Of a DNA stretch of 7,174 nt, positions 1-6,188 are shown piece after piece. This DNA is from Akkermansia muciniphila. GTDB taxonomy: Bacteria > Verrucomicrobiota > Verrucomicrobiia > Verrucomicrobiales > V1-33. The DNA lies in assembly GCA_943331195.2 (NCBI GenBank), contig CALQKQ020000187.1:1-7174 (forward strand), given 5' to 3'. Under the pieces are notes generated by a model, which was not told the origin of the DNA, did no database searches, and was given only the letters and a program-made list of their open reading frames with translations. A program made the position numbers and the translations under genes. How positions within the stretch are numbered: the first letter of the stretch is position 1; each line of letters opens with the position of its first letter.

Positions 1-354
1 CAGCCCCGCCCCCGCCGCCCGCGCCAAAAAATCCCGATACGCCTGCTCCGTCTTAAACCGCAGCAGCGCCTCATGATCCCTCGCCCCCTTCACCCCCAGC
101 CGCGCCGCCAACAGCGCCAAAATCCGACTCGCCGCATCCGACCACTGCTGCGCCAACCCAAAATTCACCGCCTCCCCCGCCACCTCCTCTCCTCCCTGCG
201 CCGGCTTAGGCGGCTCCCCCGGCGGTGCCGACCCCCGCCGACCCGCCCACACACCCCATCCCTGCCCCCACTCGCTCGGCAACAGCACCAACAACAATCC
301 CCCCAACAGCCCACCCAAAATGAGCGGCAACAACATCGGAAGTCGGGATTTCAT
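1..354 (-). CDS. Membrane-anchored or exported protein, N-terminal fragment; possibly a subtilase-like protease
   Basis: An open frame runs leftward from an ATG at 354-352 for 118 codons without a stop and leaves the window at base 1, so only the N-terminus is visible. Residues 1-6 are a short basic head (MKSRLP). Residues 7-26 are one strongly hydrophobic Leu/Gly-rich segment, which would act as an uncleaved anchor or signal peptide. Residues 28-60 form a Gly/Pro/Glu-rich linker. Residues 62-118 look like a small helical domain, with the phrase LLRFKTEQAYRDFLARA near the edge. Phrases of this type occur in the N-terminal regions of secreted S8 (subtilisin-like) proteases of Verrucomicrobiota, but this is recalled resemblance only and no catalytic residue is in view. 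Codons are G-ending (GCG, GGG, CTG, GAG), matching the other minus-strand gene and supporting real coding. No Shine-Dalgarno sequence precedes the ATG. Confidence is good for the gene and poor for the function. Confidence 0.68.
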   Translation of the reverse strand, partial: MKSRLPMLLPLILGGLLGGLLLVLLPSEWGQGWGVWAGRRGSAPPGEPPKPAQGGEEVAGEAVNFGLAQQWSDAASRILALLAARLGVKGARDHEALLRFKTEQAYRDFLARAAGAGL

Positions 355-359
355 CACAG

Positions 360-385
360 AAAAAAAGGCTAGCCTGATTTTTTTT
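360..385. repeat. 10-bp palindrome AGGCTAGCCT between an A7 and a T8 run
   Basis: Bases 366-375 are a perfect palindrome. They are preceded by seven A (360-366, sharing the first base of the palindrome) and followed, after GA, by eight T (378-385). It lies in the short divergent spacer just upstream of the minus-strand gene starting at 354. It looks superficially like a bidirectional terminator, but the palindrome leaves no loop and it sits between divergent starts. A protein-binding site or a bent A/T-tract element is equally possible. Confidence 0.4.
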
Positions 386-420
386 GAGTTTCCCTGACCG
401 CAAACAGTTCAAAATCAGGC
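372..420. promoter_or_regulatory. Spaced 10-bp perfect inverted repeat, candidate operator in the divergent spacer
   Basis: GCCTGATTTT at 372-381 is matched exactly in reverse complement by AAAATCAGGC at 411-420, with 29 bases between the arms and centres 39 bp apart, close to four helical turns. It lies between the minus-strand start at 354 and the kinase start at 436 or 481, where a shared regulator would be expected. The left arm overlaps the AGGCTAGCCT palindrome. The symmetry is read directly from the sequence; a regulatory role is inferred. Confidence 0.35.
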
Positions 421-480
421 CCCGTTTCCCCAAGAATGAACTTGAATAAACGGGCCCAGCAGCCATGGCACTCTTTTCCC

Positions 481-1605
481 ATGTCCGATCTCAACCCCCA
501 TGACATCCCCCGCCTCGCCGCGGAATTCCGCATGCCCGGGGATTACCTCAGCCACGCCCCCTGCGGCCACGGACACATCAACGATACCTTCGAAGTCCGC
601 GTCAACCAAGCCGGTACCCCCGTCCGCTACATCCTCCAGCGCATCAACCACGCCATCTTCACCCGCCCCCACCTGGTGATGGAAAATATCCAGCGCGTCA
701 CCACCCACATCGCCGACAAACTCCACGCCGCCCACGCCACCGACGTCTACCGCCGCGTCCTCACCCTCGTCCCCTGCCGCGACGGCCGCCCCTGGCACCA
801 AGACGCCTCCGGCAACCATTGGCGCGCCTACCTCTACGTCGAAGGCGCCGAAGCCCACAGCCACATCAACAGCACCTCCCTCGCCGAAGAAGCCGCCAAG
901 GCCTTCGGGCACTTCCAATTCCTCCTCTCCGACCTCCCCCTCCCCCGCCTCGCCGACACCATCCCCGAATTCCACCACACCCGCAGCCGCTACGACGCCC
1001 TCATGCGCGCCGCCGAAGCCGACCCCGTCGGCCGCCGCGCCTCCCTCGCCGCCGAACTCGACTGGTGCCGCGCCCACGAACCCCTCGTCGACCTCCTCCT
1101 CAACGCCCAAGCCAGCGGCCTCCTCCCCGAGCGCATCACCCACAACGATACCAAAATCAACAACGTGATGATCGACCACCAGAGCGGCGAAGGCATCTGC
1201 GTCATGGACCTCGACACCGTCATGCCCGGCCTCGTCCTCTACGACTTCGGCGACCTCGTCCGCACCACCACCATCTCCACCGCCGAAGACGAACAAGATA
1301 CCAGCCTCGTCGAAATGCGCCTCCCCATGTTCCAAGCCCTCGTCCGCGGCTACCTCTCCAGCGCCCACCACTTCCTCAGCGACCCCGAAATCAACCACCT
1401 CGCCTTCGCCGGTAAACTCATCACCCTCGAGACCGGCCTCCGCTTCCTCACCGACCACCTCAACGGCGACACCTATTTCAAAACCCGCCATCCCCTCCAC
1501 AACCTCGAGCGCTTCCGCGTCCAAGCCAAACTCGTCGAATCCATCGAAAGCCAAAAAAACGCCATGGAAGACATCGTCGCCCAAGCCCGCCTCGCCATCC
1601 CCTAA
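481..1605 (+). CDS. NahK-like sugar kinase, aminoglycoside phosphotransferase (APH) fold
   Basis: This is a 374-residue cytosolic protein with the layout of N-acetylhexosamine 1-kinase-like enzymes, which phosphorylate a free amino sugar at C1 using ATP. In order: a nucleotide-loop segment GHINDTF at 31-37; YILQRIN at 50-56, typical of this subgroup; the catalytic loop THNDTKINNVM at 220-230, with His221-Asn222-Asp223 as the Brenner-type motif; and the metal-binding segment VMDLDTVMPG at 241-250 (Asp243/Asp245). Length is near the usual roughly 360 residues of the family. I prefer the ATG at 481. The in-frame ATG at 436 would add 15 residues (MNLNKRAQQ...) that look unlike the family N-terminus. 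Neither start has a Shine-Dalgarno sequence. It is transcribed alone, divergent from the gene at 354, with repeats downstream. The precise sugar cannot be read from sequence; an N-acetylhexosamine is likely but not certain. Confidence 0.9.
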   Translation: MSDLNPHDIPRLAAEFRMPGDYLSHAPCGHGHINDTFEVRVNQAGTPVRYILQRINHAIFTRPHLVMENIQRVTTHIADKLHAAHATDVYRRVLTLVPCRDGRPWHQDASGNHWRAYLYVEGAEAHSHINSTSLAEEAAKAFGHFQFLLSDLPLPRLADTIPEFHHTRSRYDALMRAAEADPVGRRASLAAELDWCRAHEPLVDLLLNAQASGLLPERITHNDTKINNVMIDHQSGEGICVMDLDTVMPGLVLYDFGDLVRTTTISTAEDEQDTSLVEMRLPMFQALVRGYLSSAHHFLSDPEINHLAFAGKLITLETGLRFLTDHLNGDTYFKTRHPLHNLERFRVQAKLVESIESQKNAMEDIVAQARLAIP

Positions 1606-1789
1606 AGCCCCGCCCCCGCCTCCCTAGCCAAAGCCCAGCTCACGGCATCGCCTACCTAAGTCACGCCTCAGCAACGCATCAAAACCCGCGAGCTTCAGCT
1701 GGCTTAACGATCAGGCCCACCTCAGCCCCAACCAGGCGGCCCCTTTCCTGCATTCCCCAAGCCCCTCCCTTTTCTCCGCGCGCTATTTT
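1606..1789. other. Intergenic stretch after the kinase, nothing recognised
   Basis: This C-rich spacer lies between the kinase stop and the first CCAGGTAATTTG motif at 1790. I find no convincing reading frame, no hairpin followed by a T run, and no tRNA-like fold. It leads into the repeat tract. Confidence 0.5.
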
Positions 1790-1870
1790 CCAGGTAATTT
1801 GACGGCGACGAACTGCGGCTCATCCTCAAGAAACGTTATGCTGCACTATGACTCCAACCCGGACACCGTT
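1790..1870. repeat. CCAGGTAATTTG junction motif separated from its repeat core by 69 bp
   Basis: CCAGGTAATTTG at 1790-1801 is the same 12-mer that stands at 2064-2075 and 2257-2268. At those two places it runs straight into the repeat core. Here 69 unrelated bases (1802-1870) intervene before core copy A begins at 1871. The 69-bp segment contains a short frame ending in TGA at about 1853 (LRLILKKRYAAL-like ending), which could be a remnant of something larger but is too short to judge. Confidence 0.45.
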
Positions 1871-2019
1871 CGCAAAACCAGTCGGGGCTTCGCAGGTCGT
1901 ACCCGGACGGCCCCATGCCGCAATTAAACTGCCTCTACGTCATACTCCGAAAGGCTGCGCCCCACCGCCCGAGCCAGCCCCTGCGATGCGAGCTTTCCGC
2001 TCGCCCTCCGTGCCCGCCC
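1871..2019. repeat. Long intergenic repeat, copy A (149 bp)
   Basis: This 149-bp segment matches 2269-2417 at a constant offset of 398 with no gaps; I count 8 mismatches by eye. Inside it, GCGAGC at 1988-1993 and GCTCGC at 1999-2004 form a perfect 6-bp stem with a 5-base loop, which reads GGAAA on the minus strand. A GGGGC/GCCCC pair near the left end may form a second stem. Spurious reading frames cross it on both strands, but they are interrupted at different places in each copy. I therefore treat it as non-coding. The family is not recognised. Confidence 0.8.
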
Positions 2020-2052
2020 TCGAGTTGGTAGCTGCCGGGGGCCGGTGCCACC

Positions 2053-2256
2053 GCCACAGTCTACCAGGTAATTTGCGCGAGATTCCGGGAAGGCCCTTGC
2101 CGTAATTTACCTGCCTATACCACGTCCCCCGGAAGGGCCGCGGCCCACGGCCGAAGTGAGCCCCTGCGACGCAAGCTTCCCCGCTCTCCCCGGGCGCACG
2201 CCCTCGGGACAGCCACCTGCTGGGGGCCGACAGCAGGCGGTCAGTGCCACAGTCTA
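2053..2256. repeat. Long intergenic repeat, diverged middle copy B with its junction sequence
   Basis: The left edge is a 28-bp stretch at 2053-2080 (GCCACAGTCTACCAGG through GCGCGA) that recurs exactly at 2246-2273, a period of 193 bp. The body from about 2081 to 2205 aligns along its length with copies A and C, for example AGCCCCTGCGA, GGCC and the CTGCCT segment, but with many substitutions and small indels. By eye it is roughly 70 percent similar. CAGGTAA at 2065-2071 pairs with TTACCTG at 2107-2113, so this copy could fold into a hairpin that A and C do not preserve. TACC-A-GGTA at 2062-2070 is a small palindrome inside the junction. Confidence 0.65.
2216..2237. repeat. Perfect 7-bp hairpin CCTGCTG / CAGCAGG
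   Basis: CCTGCTG at 2216-2222 and CAGCAGG at 2231-2237 flank an 8-base loop, GGGGCCGA. It lies between repeat bodies B and C. The equivalent spacer after copy A shares GGGGGCCG, but I could not draw a stem of the same quality there. No T run follows, so a terminator role is not supported. Confidence 0.45.
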
Positions 2257-2268
2257 CCAGGTAATTTG

Positions 2269-2417
2269 CGCGAAACCGGTCGGGGCCCGGCAGGTCGTAC
2301 CCGGACGGCCCCATGCCGCCATTAAACTGCCTCTACGTCATACCCCGAAAGGCTGCGCCCCACCGCCCGAGCCAGCCCCTGCGATGCGAGCTTTCCGCTC
2401 GCCCTCCATGCCCGCCC
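2269..2417. repeat. Long intergenic repeat, copy C (149 bp)
   Basis: This is the partner of copy A (1871-2019), ungapped and with 8 mismatches by eye. The 6-bp stem is preserved without change at 2386-2402. Directly upstream is the exact 12-mer CCAGGTAATTTG (2257-2268), so junction and core are contiguous here, unlike in copy A. Downstream, GGCCGACGGCAGACGG near 2442 resembles the spacer after copy B, which suggests a partly decayed further junction before the array ends. Confidence 0.8.
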
Positions 2418-2542
2418 CTGGAATAACCGCTGCACAAACGAGGCCGACGGCAGACGGACGGCGCCACAAGCCATCGAATGACAGGCGGTAAAACAGGGGG
2501 CGTAGCGCCATGCGCGCCTCCTTCTTGACTCTCCACCGACTC
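2418..2542. other. End of the repeat tract, no gene seen
   Basis: This stretch contains a degenerate trace of the inter-repeat spacer (about 2440-2470) and a small GGCG-TAG-CGCC stem near 2500. I see no supported reading frame, RNA gene or promoter. Confidence 0.4.
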
Positions 2543-2560
2543 AAAAAGCACGCCCCCGTG
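2543..2560 (-). terminator. Possible weak intrinsic terminator of the DUF1501 gene
   Basis: Read on the minus strand, CACG-GGGG-CGTG (2560-2549) is a 4-bp GC stem followed by C and five T (2547-2543). It lies about 40 bases after the stop codon of the minus-strand gene ending at 2600. The stem is short, so strength is doubtful; position and T run are the support. Confidence 0.35.
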
Positions 2561-2599
2561 GGCCGGAAGCCCCAGTCAATCGCCCCCGACCCGCCGCCC

Positions 2600-4006
2600 T
2601 CACACCAATCCCTCAATCGGCTGCCCCCGCGTCATCGCCTCAATCACCCGCGGCGGCACCCCCGTCATCAGCCGCACCTGCCCCAAGTCCAAAAGACTGT
2701 GCATGATCGTCGCCACCAAGTCCTTCATGCTCACCGGTTGCGCCGCTGGCTCCCCCCCATCCTTCGACGACTGCCCAATCACCTGCCCCATCTTCAGCCC
2801 CCCTCCGTAAAGCAACAGCGGCGCCAGGTTCCCCCAGTGATCCCGCCCCCCATCTCGATTGATCGCTGGACTCCGCCCCATCTCCCCACAACACACCAAT
2901 AAAATCTTGTCGCGCAGGCCCCGCGCTTCCACATCTTCAATAAAAGCGGAAACCGCGTGGTCAAAGGGCCGCCCCACATACTCCATCCCCGTAGTCATCG
3001 GCGCATTGTTCGCGTCCGCGTGCATGTCCCAGATAAAACTCGTCGTCACCGTCACAAAGCCCGCCCCCCGCTCACACAGCCGCCTCGCTAACAATAACTG
3101 TCGACCCAACGTCTCCGCATTGGTCGCGTAGTGATTGATGTTTTTATACTTTTCATTGATCTTGTGGCGCGGCAGCAGCGCCGCCGTATCGTAGCGTTCG
3201 ACCAGGCGACGATCTTCCCGCGACAAATCAAACGCATCAAAGACCCCCTTGTGCAGGGCCTCAAAAGCCTGCTGCTGGAAGCCATCATAGCCCCGCACTA
3301 CCTCGCTGCCCTCCCCCCAGCGCCGCCACCGATCCAGCGCCCCCAGCAGCCCCTGCCGATCGTGAAACCGCCCCTCCGGTAGATTCAGCCGCATGTCCTG
3401 CTGCAAATCGGCCCCTGCCCCCGGCACAAACGGCGCCAAACTCCGGCTCAGCTCCCCCGTGCCCTCAAAATTCCCAAACTCCGTCACTGCCGCCTGCGCC
3501 CCCGCCTCCACCGACCGCGGAAACAGCGCCACATTCGTCGGCATCGCCGTGTCCGGCCGCGCACTCCCCGCCACCTGAGCATACAGCGACCCCATATTTG
3601 CCTTCAAGGTGTCCGCCCCCAAAATCGGCTTGATATCGTGATTCCCATCCCCCGTGACAAACGAGCGCACCACGCTGAACTTGTGCGCCAACTTCGCCAG
3701 CTGCGGAAACGTGCTCCCAAACGTAATCCCCGGCAAACTCGTCCGGATCTCCCCCGTGCAACTCCGAATCTGCGAGGGTGCCTCCATCTTTGGATCAAAG
3801 GTTTCAAACTGGGAGGGCCCCCCGTGCATAAACAAAAAAATCACCGACCGATCCTTCAGCGCCTTGATCCCCTGCTCCGCGCCCGCCGCCCGCACCGCCA
3901 GTTGATCGCCCAAACTCAGCCCCCCCAAGGCCAAGGCCCCCGCGCGCAAAAACTGCCGCCGCCGCCACACCCCCGCCTCACAAAAATGATCCTGAAAACT
4001 GAGCAT
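2600..4006 (-). CDS. DUF1501 family protein, predicted Tat-exported
   Basis: This 468-residue protein is read leftward from an ATG at 4006-4004. The N-terminus WRRRQFLRAG (14-23) followed by the hydrophobic stretch ALALGGLSLG (24-33) is a twin-arginine-type leader, so export in folded form is likely. The body matches DUF1501, a family related in fold to alkaline phosphatases and sulfatases. Visible landmarks are VIFLFMHGGPSQFETFDPK (55-73), GDGNHD (119-124), SFIWDMHADANN (323-334) and the C-terminal GEMGRSPAINRDGGRDHWG (374-392), whose His/Asp residues are candidates for metal binding. Length is typical. An upstream ATG at 4183 would add 59 Gly/Arg-rich residues ahead of the leader and is rejected. 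In Planctomycetes and Verrucomicrobiota this family usually sits beside a DUF1549/DUF1553 cytochrome-type gene; none is present on either side here. The biochemical activity of DUF1501 proteins is not established. Confidence 0.93.
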   Translation of the reverse strand: MLSFQDHFCEAGVWRRRQFLRAGALALGGLSLGDQLAVRAAGAEQGIKALKDRSVIFLFMHGGPSQFETFDPKMEAPSQIRSCTGEIRTSLPGITFGSTFPQLAKLAHKFSVVRSFVTGDGNHDIKPILGADTLKANMGSLYAQVAGSARPDTAMPTNVALFPRSVEAGAQAAVTEFGNFEGTGELSRSLAPFVPGAGADLQQDMRLNLPEGRFHDRQGLLGALDRWRRWGEGSEVVRGYDGFQQQAFEALHKGVFDAFDLSREDRRLVERYDTAALLPRHKINEKYKNINHYATNAETLGRQLLLARRLCERGAGFVTVTTSFIWDMHADANNAPMTTGMEYVGRPFDHAVSAFIEDVEARGLRDKILLVCCGEMGRSPAINRDGGRDHWGNLAPLLLYGGGLKMGQVIGQSSKDGGEPAAQPVSMKDLVATIMHSLLDLGQVRLMTGVPPRVIEAMTRGQPIEGLV

Positions 4007-4186
4007 GGCAGATGTTATTAAGGCAAACCAACAGACAATCCCACCCTTCTCAAACGCCCGAACTCCTCCCAACCTTGCAAGCCTTCCGCCCGCCCCCAGC
4101 GCGGCGCGTCGGCCCCGCGCCGCCGCCCCTCCCCCGCACTGCCCACCCCAACATCGCCCCCAAGGGGAAAATCCTGCGCCCAACAG

Positions 4187-4215
4187 TTGCCGGATGCCCC
4201 TCAGCGACTTATAAG
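4187..4215 (+). promoter_or_regulatory. Sigma-70-like promoter for the pseudo-cyclase-recR unit
   Basis: TTGCCG at 4187-4192 and TATAAG at 4210-4215 are separated by exactly 17 bases, matching the -35 consensus at 4 of 6 positions and the -10 at 5 of 6. Transcription would begin near 4222, giving a leader of about 40 bases before the ATG at 4264. It is one of the few A/T-containing spots in a C-rich spacer. It would drive the gene at 4264 and, by overlap, recR. Confidence 0.55.
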
Positions 4216-4263
4216 CAAAGGACGTAGTCCCTGCCCCGGCCCCGGCCTGATTTCCCCAGCCCC

Positions 4264-5571
4264 ATGTCTTCTCCCTCCGCTGCCACTTCTGCTCCGGGCA
4301 TGCTGCCAGCCTGGGTCGGCGGAGCCGTAGCGGCCGTCGCCGCCTCCAGCCTCACCCTCCTACTCCACGGCCAGCCCCTCGGCTCCTGGCTCTGGCAATC
4401 CTTGCCCGTTCCCCCCGCTCAACCCGTCCCCCTCCCCCTCGCCTGGGCCGCCGCCCTCCTCCCCGGTCTTGGCGCCGCCTGGATCGGCTCCGCCCTCCCC
4501 CGCCTCCGCCGCATCTTCGGCCTCCTCGCCACCGCCTCCCTCCTCACCCTCTCCCAAAGCATCGTCCTCGCCCTCCACCACATCGCCTGGGAACCCCTCC
4601 CCACCCTCCTCGCCATCGTCGGCGCCGGCACTATCGCCGCCCTCCTCCGCCCAGAACTCACCGGCCCCACCGCCTGGTTCATCGACAAAGTTTCCCCCCC
4701 ACTGCTCGCCCGCCTCGCCCAAGCCGAAAACCAAGACCTCCTCCGCCCCGCCCAGCGCGACGCCACCATCCTCACCTGCCGACTCCTCCCCGACCAAACC
4801 CCGCCCATCGAACCAGCCACCCCCCGCGACGTCCTCAAATTCCACGAAGCCTTCCGCGCCCAAGCCTCCCGCATCCTCCTCGACCACGGCGCCTGCCTCG
4901 ACCCCACCGAGGCCTCCGGCGTCCGCGCCTTTTTCGGTCTCCCCCTTCCGCTTCCCTCCGCCGCCGACGACGCCGTCGCCGCCGCCCTCGCCCTCCGCGA
5001 GGCCCTCGCCCCCTTCGCCCCCTCCTCCGCAGCCAGCCCCCCCAACTTCGGCATCGGCCTCGCCACCGGCCCCCTCACCGCCGGCTTCGTCGACCACACC
5101 TACAGTGCCCTCGGCGAGGCCGCCGAACTCAGCCGCTGGCTCGCCGCCGAAACCGCCCACTACGAAGTCCCCATCCTCCTCGACGCCCCCACCCACTTCG
5201 CCGCCTCCCACCTCGAAGACCGTCCCCTCGAATTCGTCAACCCTCCCGTCGGCCCTGCCGTCGAAATCTTCCAACTCCTCGGCACCATCGGCAGCCTCTC
5301 CCCCGAAGCCCTCGCCCGACGCCAAGCCTTCCGCGACGCCATCACCCTCCTCCGCGCCGGCCACGCCGAAGACGCCCGCCGCCGCTTCGCCGACGCCAGC
5401 CTCGGCCTCAACAGCCCCGACCCCGTCCTCGAGCACTTCATCTCCCTCGCCAACGACCAATCGCAGCGCGACGCCGCCAGCTCCGCCCCCCTCGCCCCGC
5501 CAGGATCAGCTCCCAGCGCCTCCCCCAGACGCAAACCTGCGGCCGCCCGAAAACTCCCCCGCCGCTCGTGA
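4264..5571 (+). CDS. Membrane protein with a degenerate class III adenylate/guanylate cyclase domain
   Basis: This is a 435-residue protein. The first 130 residues hold about four hydrophobic segments (roughly 15-34, 58-78, 84-104, 112-128), so it should sit in the inner membrane. Residues 165-338 follow the class III cyclase pattern: DATILTCRLLP, a helix with FRAQASRILLDHGACLD, then RAFFGLPLP, the helix DDAVAAALALREAL, the strand FGIGLATGPLTAGFVD and YSALGEAAELSRWL. Aligning to the family signatures, the two metal-binding aspartates are replaced by Arg173 and Ser218, and the transition-state Asn and Arg by Glu288 and Trp292. The domain should therefore bind no metal and make no cAMP or cGMP. 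Residues 347-397 resemble a TPR-like helical pair, and the tail (400-435) is a basic Ala/Pro/Ser-rich segment. The stop overlaps the recR start by four bases (GTGA). A sensor or scaffold role is inferred. Confidence 0.85.
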   Translation: MSSPSAATSAPGMLPAWVGGAVAAVAASSLTLLLHGQPLGSWLWQSLPVPPAQPVPLPLAWAAALLPGLGAAWIGSALPRLRRIFGLLATASLLTLSQSIVLALHHIAWEPLPTLLAIVGAGTIAALLRPELTGPTAWFIDKVSPPLLARLAQAENQDLLRPAQRDATILTCRLLPDQTPPIEPATPRDVLKFHEAFRAQASRILLDHGACLDPTEASGVRAFFGLPLPLPSAADDAVAAALALREALAPFAPSSAASPPNFGIGLATGPLTAGFVDHTYSALGEAAELSRWLAAETAHYEVPILLDAPTHFAASHLEDRPLEFVNPPVGPAVEIFQLLGTIGSLSPEALARRQAFRDAITLLRAGHAEDARRRFADASLGLNSPDPVLEHFISLANDQSQRDAASSAPLAPPGSAPSASPRRKPAAARKLPRRS

Positions 5572-6188
5572 ATAAAATCGAATACCCCACCGCCCTCCAA
5601 AACCTCATCGCCCACCTCAAGCGACTCCCCGGCATCGGCCCCCGCAGCGCCGAACGCATCGCCCTCTGGCTACTCCGCGCCCCCGACTCCGCCCCCGCCG
5701 ACCTCGCCCAAGCCCTCCACACCGCCAGCGCCGACATCCTCCTCTGCCCCTCCTGTGGCTTCTTCGCCAGCCGCGGCCTCGGCTGCCCCCTTTGCGACAA
5801 CCCCGCCCGCGACGACGCCCTCCTCTGCGTCATCGAACAAGCCACCGACATCCTCCCCCTCGAGCGCAGCGGTGCCTTCCGCGGCCGCTACCACGCCCTC
5901 CACGGCCGCCTCAGCCCCCTCGACAACGTCGGCCCCGAAGACCTCCGCATCCCCGCCCTCCTCTTACGCCTCCGCTCCGGCCACATCCGCGAAGTCATCC
6001 TCGCCACCGGCTCCGACGTCGAAGGCGAAGCCACCGCCCACTACCTCGGCCAAACCATCTCCCAGGCCTTTCCCGAAATCACCCTCTCCCGCCTTGCCCA
6101 AGGCCTCCCTGCCGGCGGCGGCCTCGACTCCGCCGACGACCTCACCCTATTCCGCGCCCTCAGCGGTCGCCGCCCCCTCCGCCCCTGA
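5568..6188 (+). CDS. recR: Recombination mediator protein RecR
   Basis: RecR acts with RecO (and RecF) to load RecA onto single-stranded DNA covered by SSB at gaps and stalled forks, in the cytosol. This 206-residue product has the expected length and domain order: an N-terminal helix-hairpin-helix LPGIGPRSAERIA (20-32); a C4 zinc site at Cys60, Cys63, Cys73 and Cys76 (CPSC...CPLC); a Toprim domain beginning LLCVIEQATDILPLERSG (85-102); the RecR-typical GRYHALHGRLSPLDNVGPEDL (106-126); and the C-terminal EVILATGSDVEGEATAHYL (142-160) and RLAQGLPAGGGLD (175-187). The start is a GTG at 5568, overlapping the TGA of the preceding gene (GTGA), which implies translational coupling. No dnaX or ybaB gene, the common recR partners, is seen upstream. 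The identification is secure. Confidence 0.97.
   Translation: MNKIEYPTALQNLIAHLKRLPGIGPRSAERIALWLLRAPDSAPADLAQALHTASADILLCPSCGFFASRGLGCPLCDNPARDDALLCVIEQATDILPLERSGAFRGRYHALHGRLSPLDNVGPEDLRIPALLLRLRSGHIREVILATGSDVEGEATAHYLGQTISQAFPEITLSRLAQGLPAGGGLDSADDLTLFRALSGRRPLRP

Noticed and set aside
415..1584. Long minus-strand reading frame (389 codons) antisense to the kinase
   Set aside because: It is composed almost only of Gly, Ala, Val, Glu and Asp, which is the expected mirror of C-ending codons on the other strand. The kinase on the plus strand has clear family motifs.
1848..2491. Two plus-strand frames sharing a nearly identical internal peptide (1848-2105 and 2156-2491), and matching minus-strand frames, as possible small paralogous genes
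   Set aside because: The similarity is explained by the 149-bp DNA repeat. Start and stop positions differ between the copies, the frame is not kept in the middle copy, and the composition is Pro/Arg-rich.
1790..2500. CRISPR array
   Set aside because: Repeat units are about 150 bp, diverged and irregularly spaced, with no short identical direct repeats separated by unique spacers and no cas genes.
4007..4183. Longer N-terminus for the DUF1501 protein starting at 4183
   Set aside because: The extra 59 residues are Gly/Arg/Ala-rich and would bury the twin-arginine leader. The ATG at 4006 places the leader at the N-terminus, as expected.
4360..5571. Long overlapping frames on both strands across the pseudo-cyclase (a Gly/Glu-rich minus frame and a Pro/Ser-rich plus frame from 4469)
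   Set aside because: Both are low-complexity shadows caused by base skew, and neither shows any family motif.
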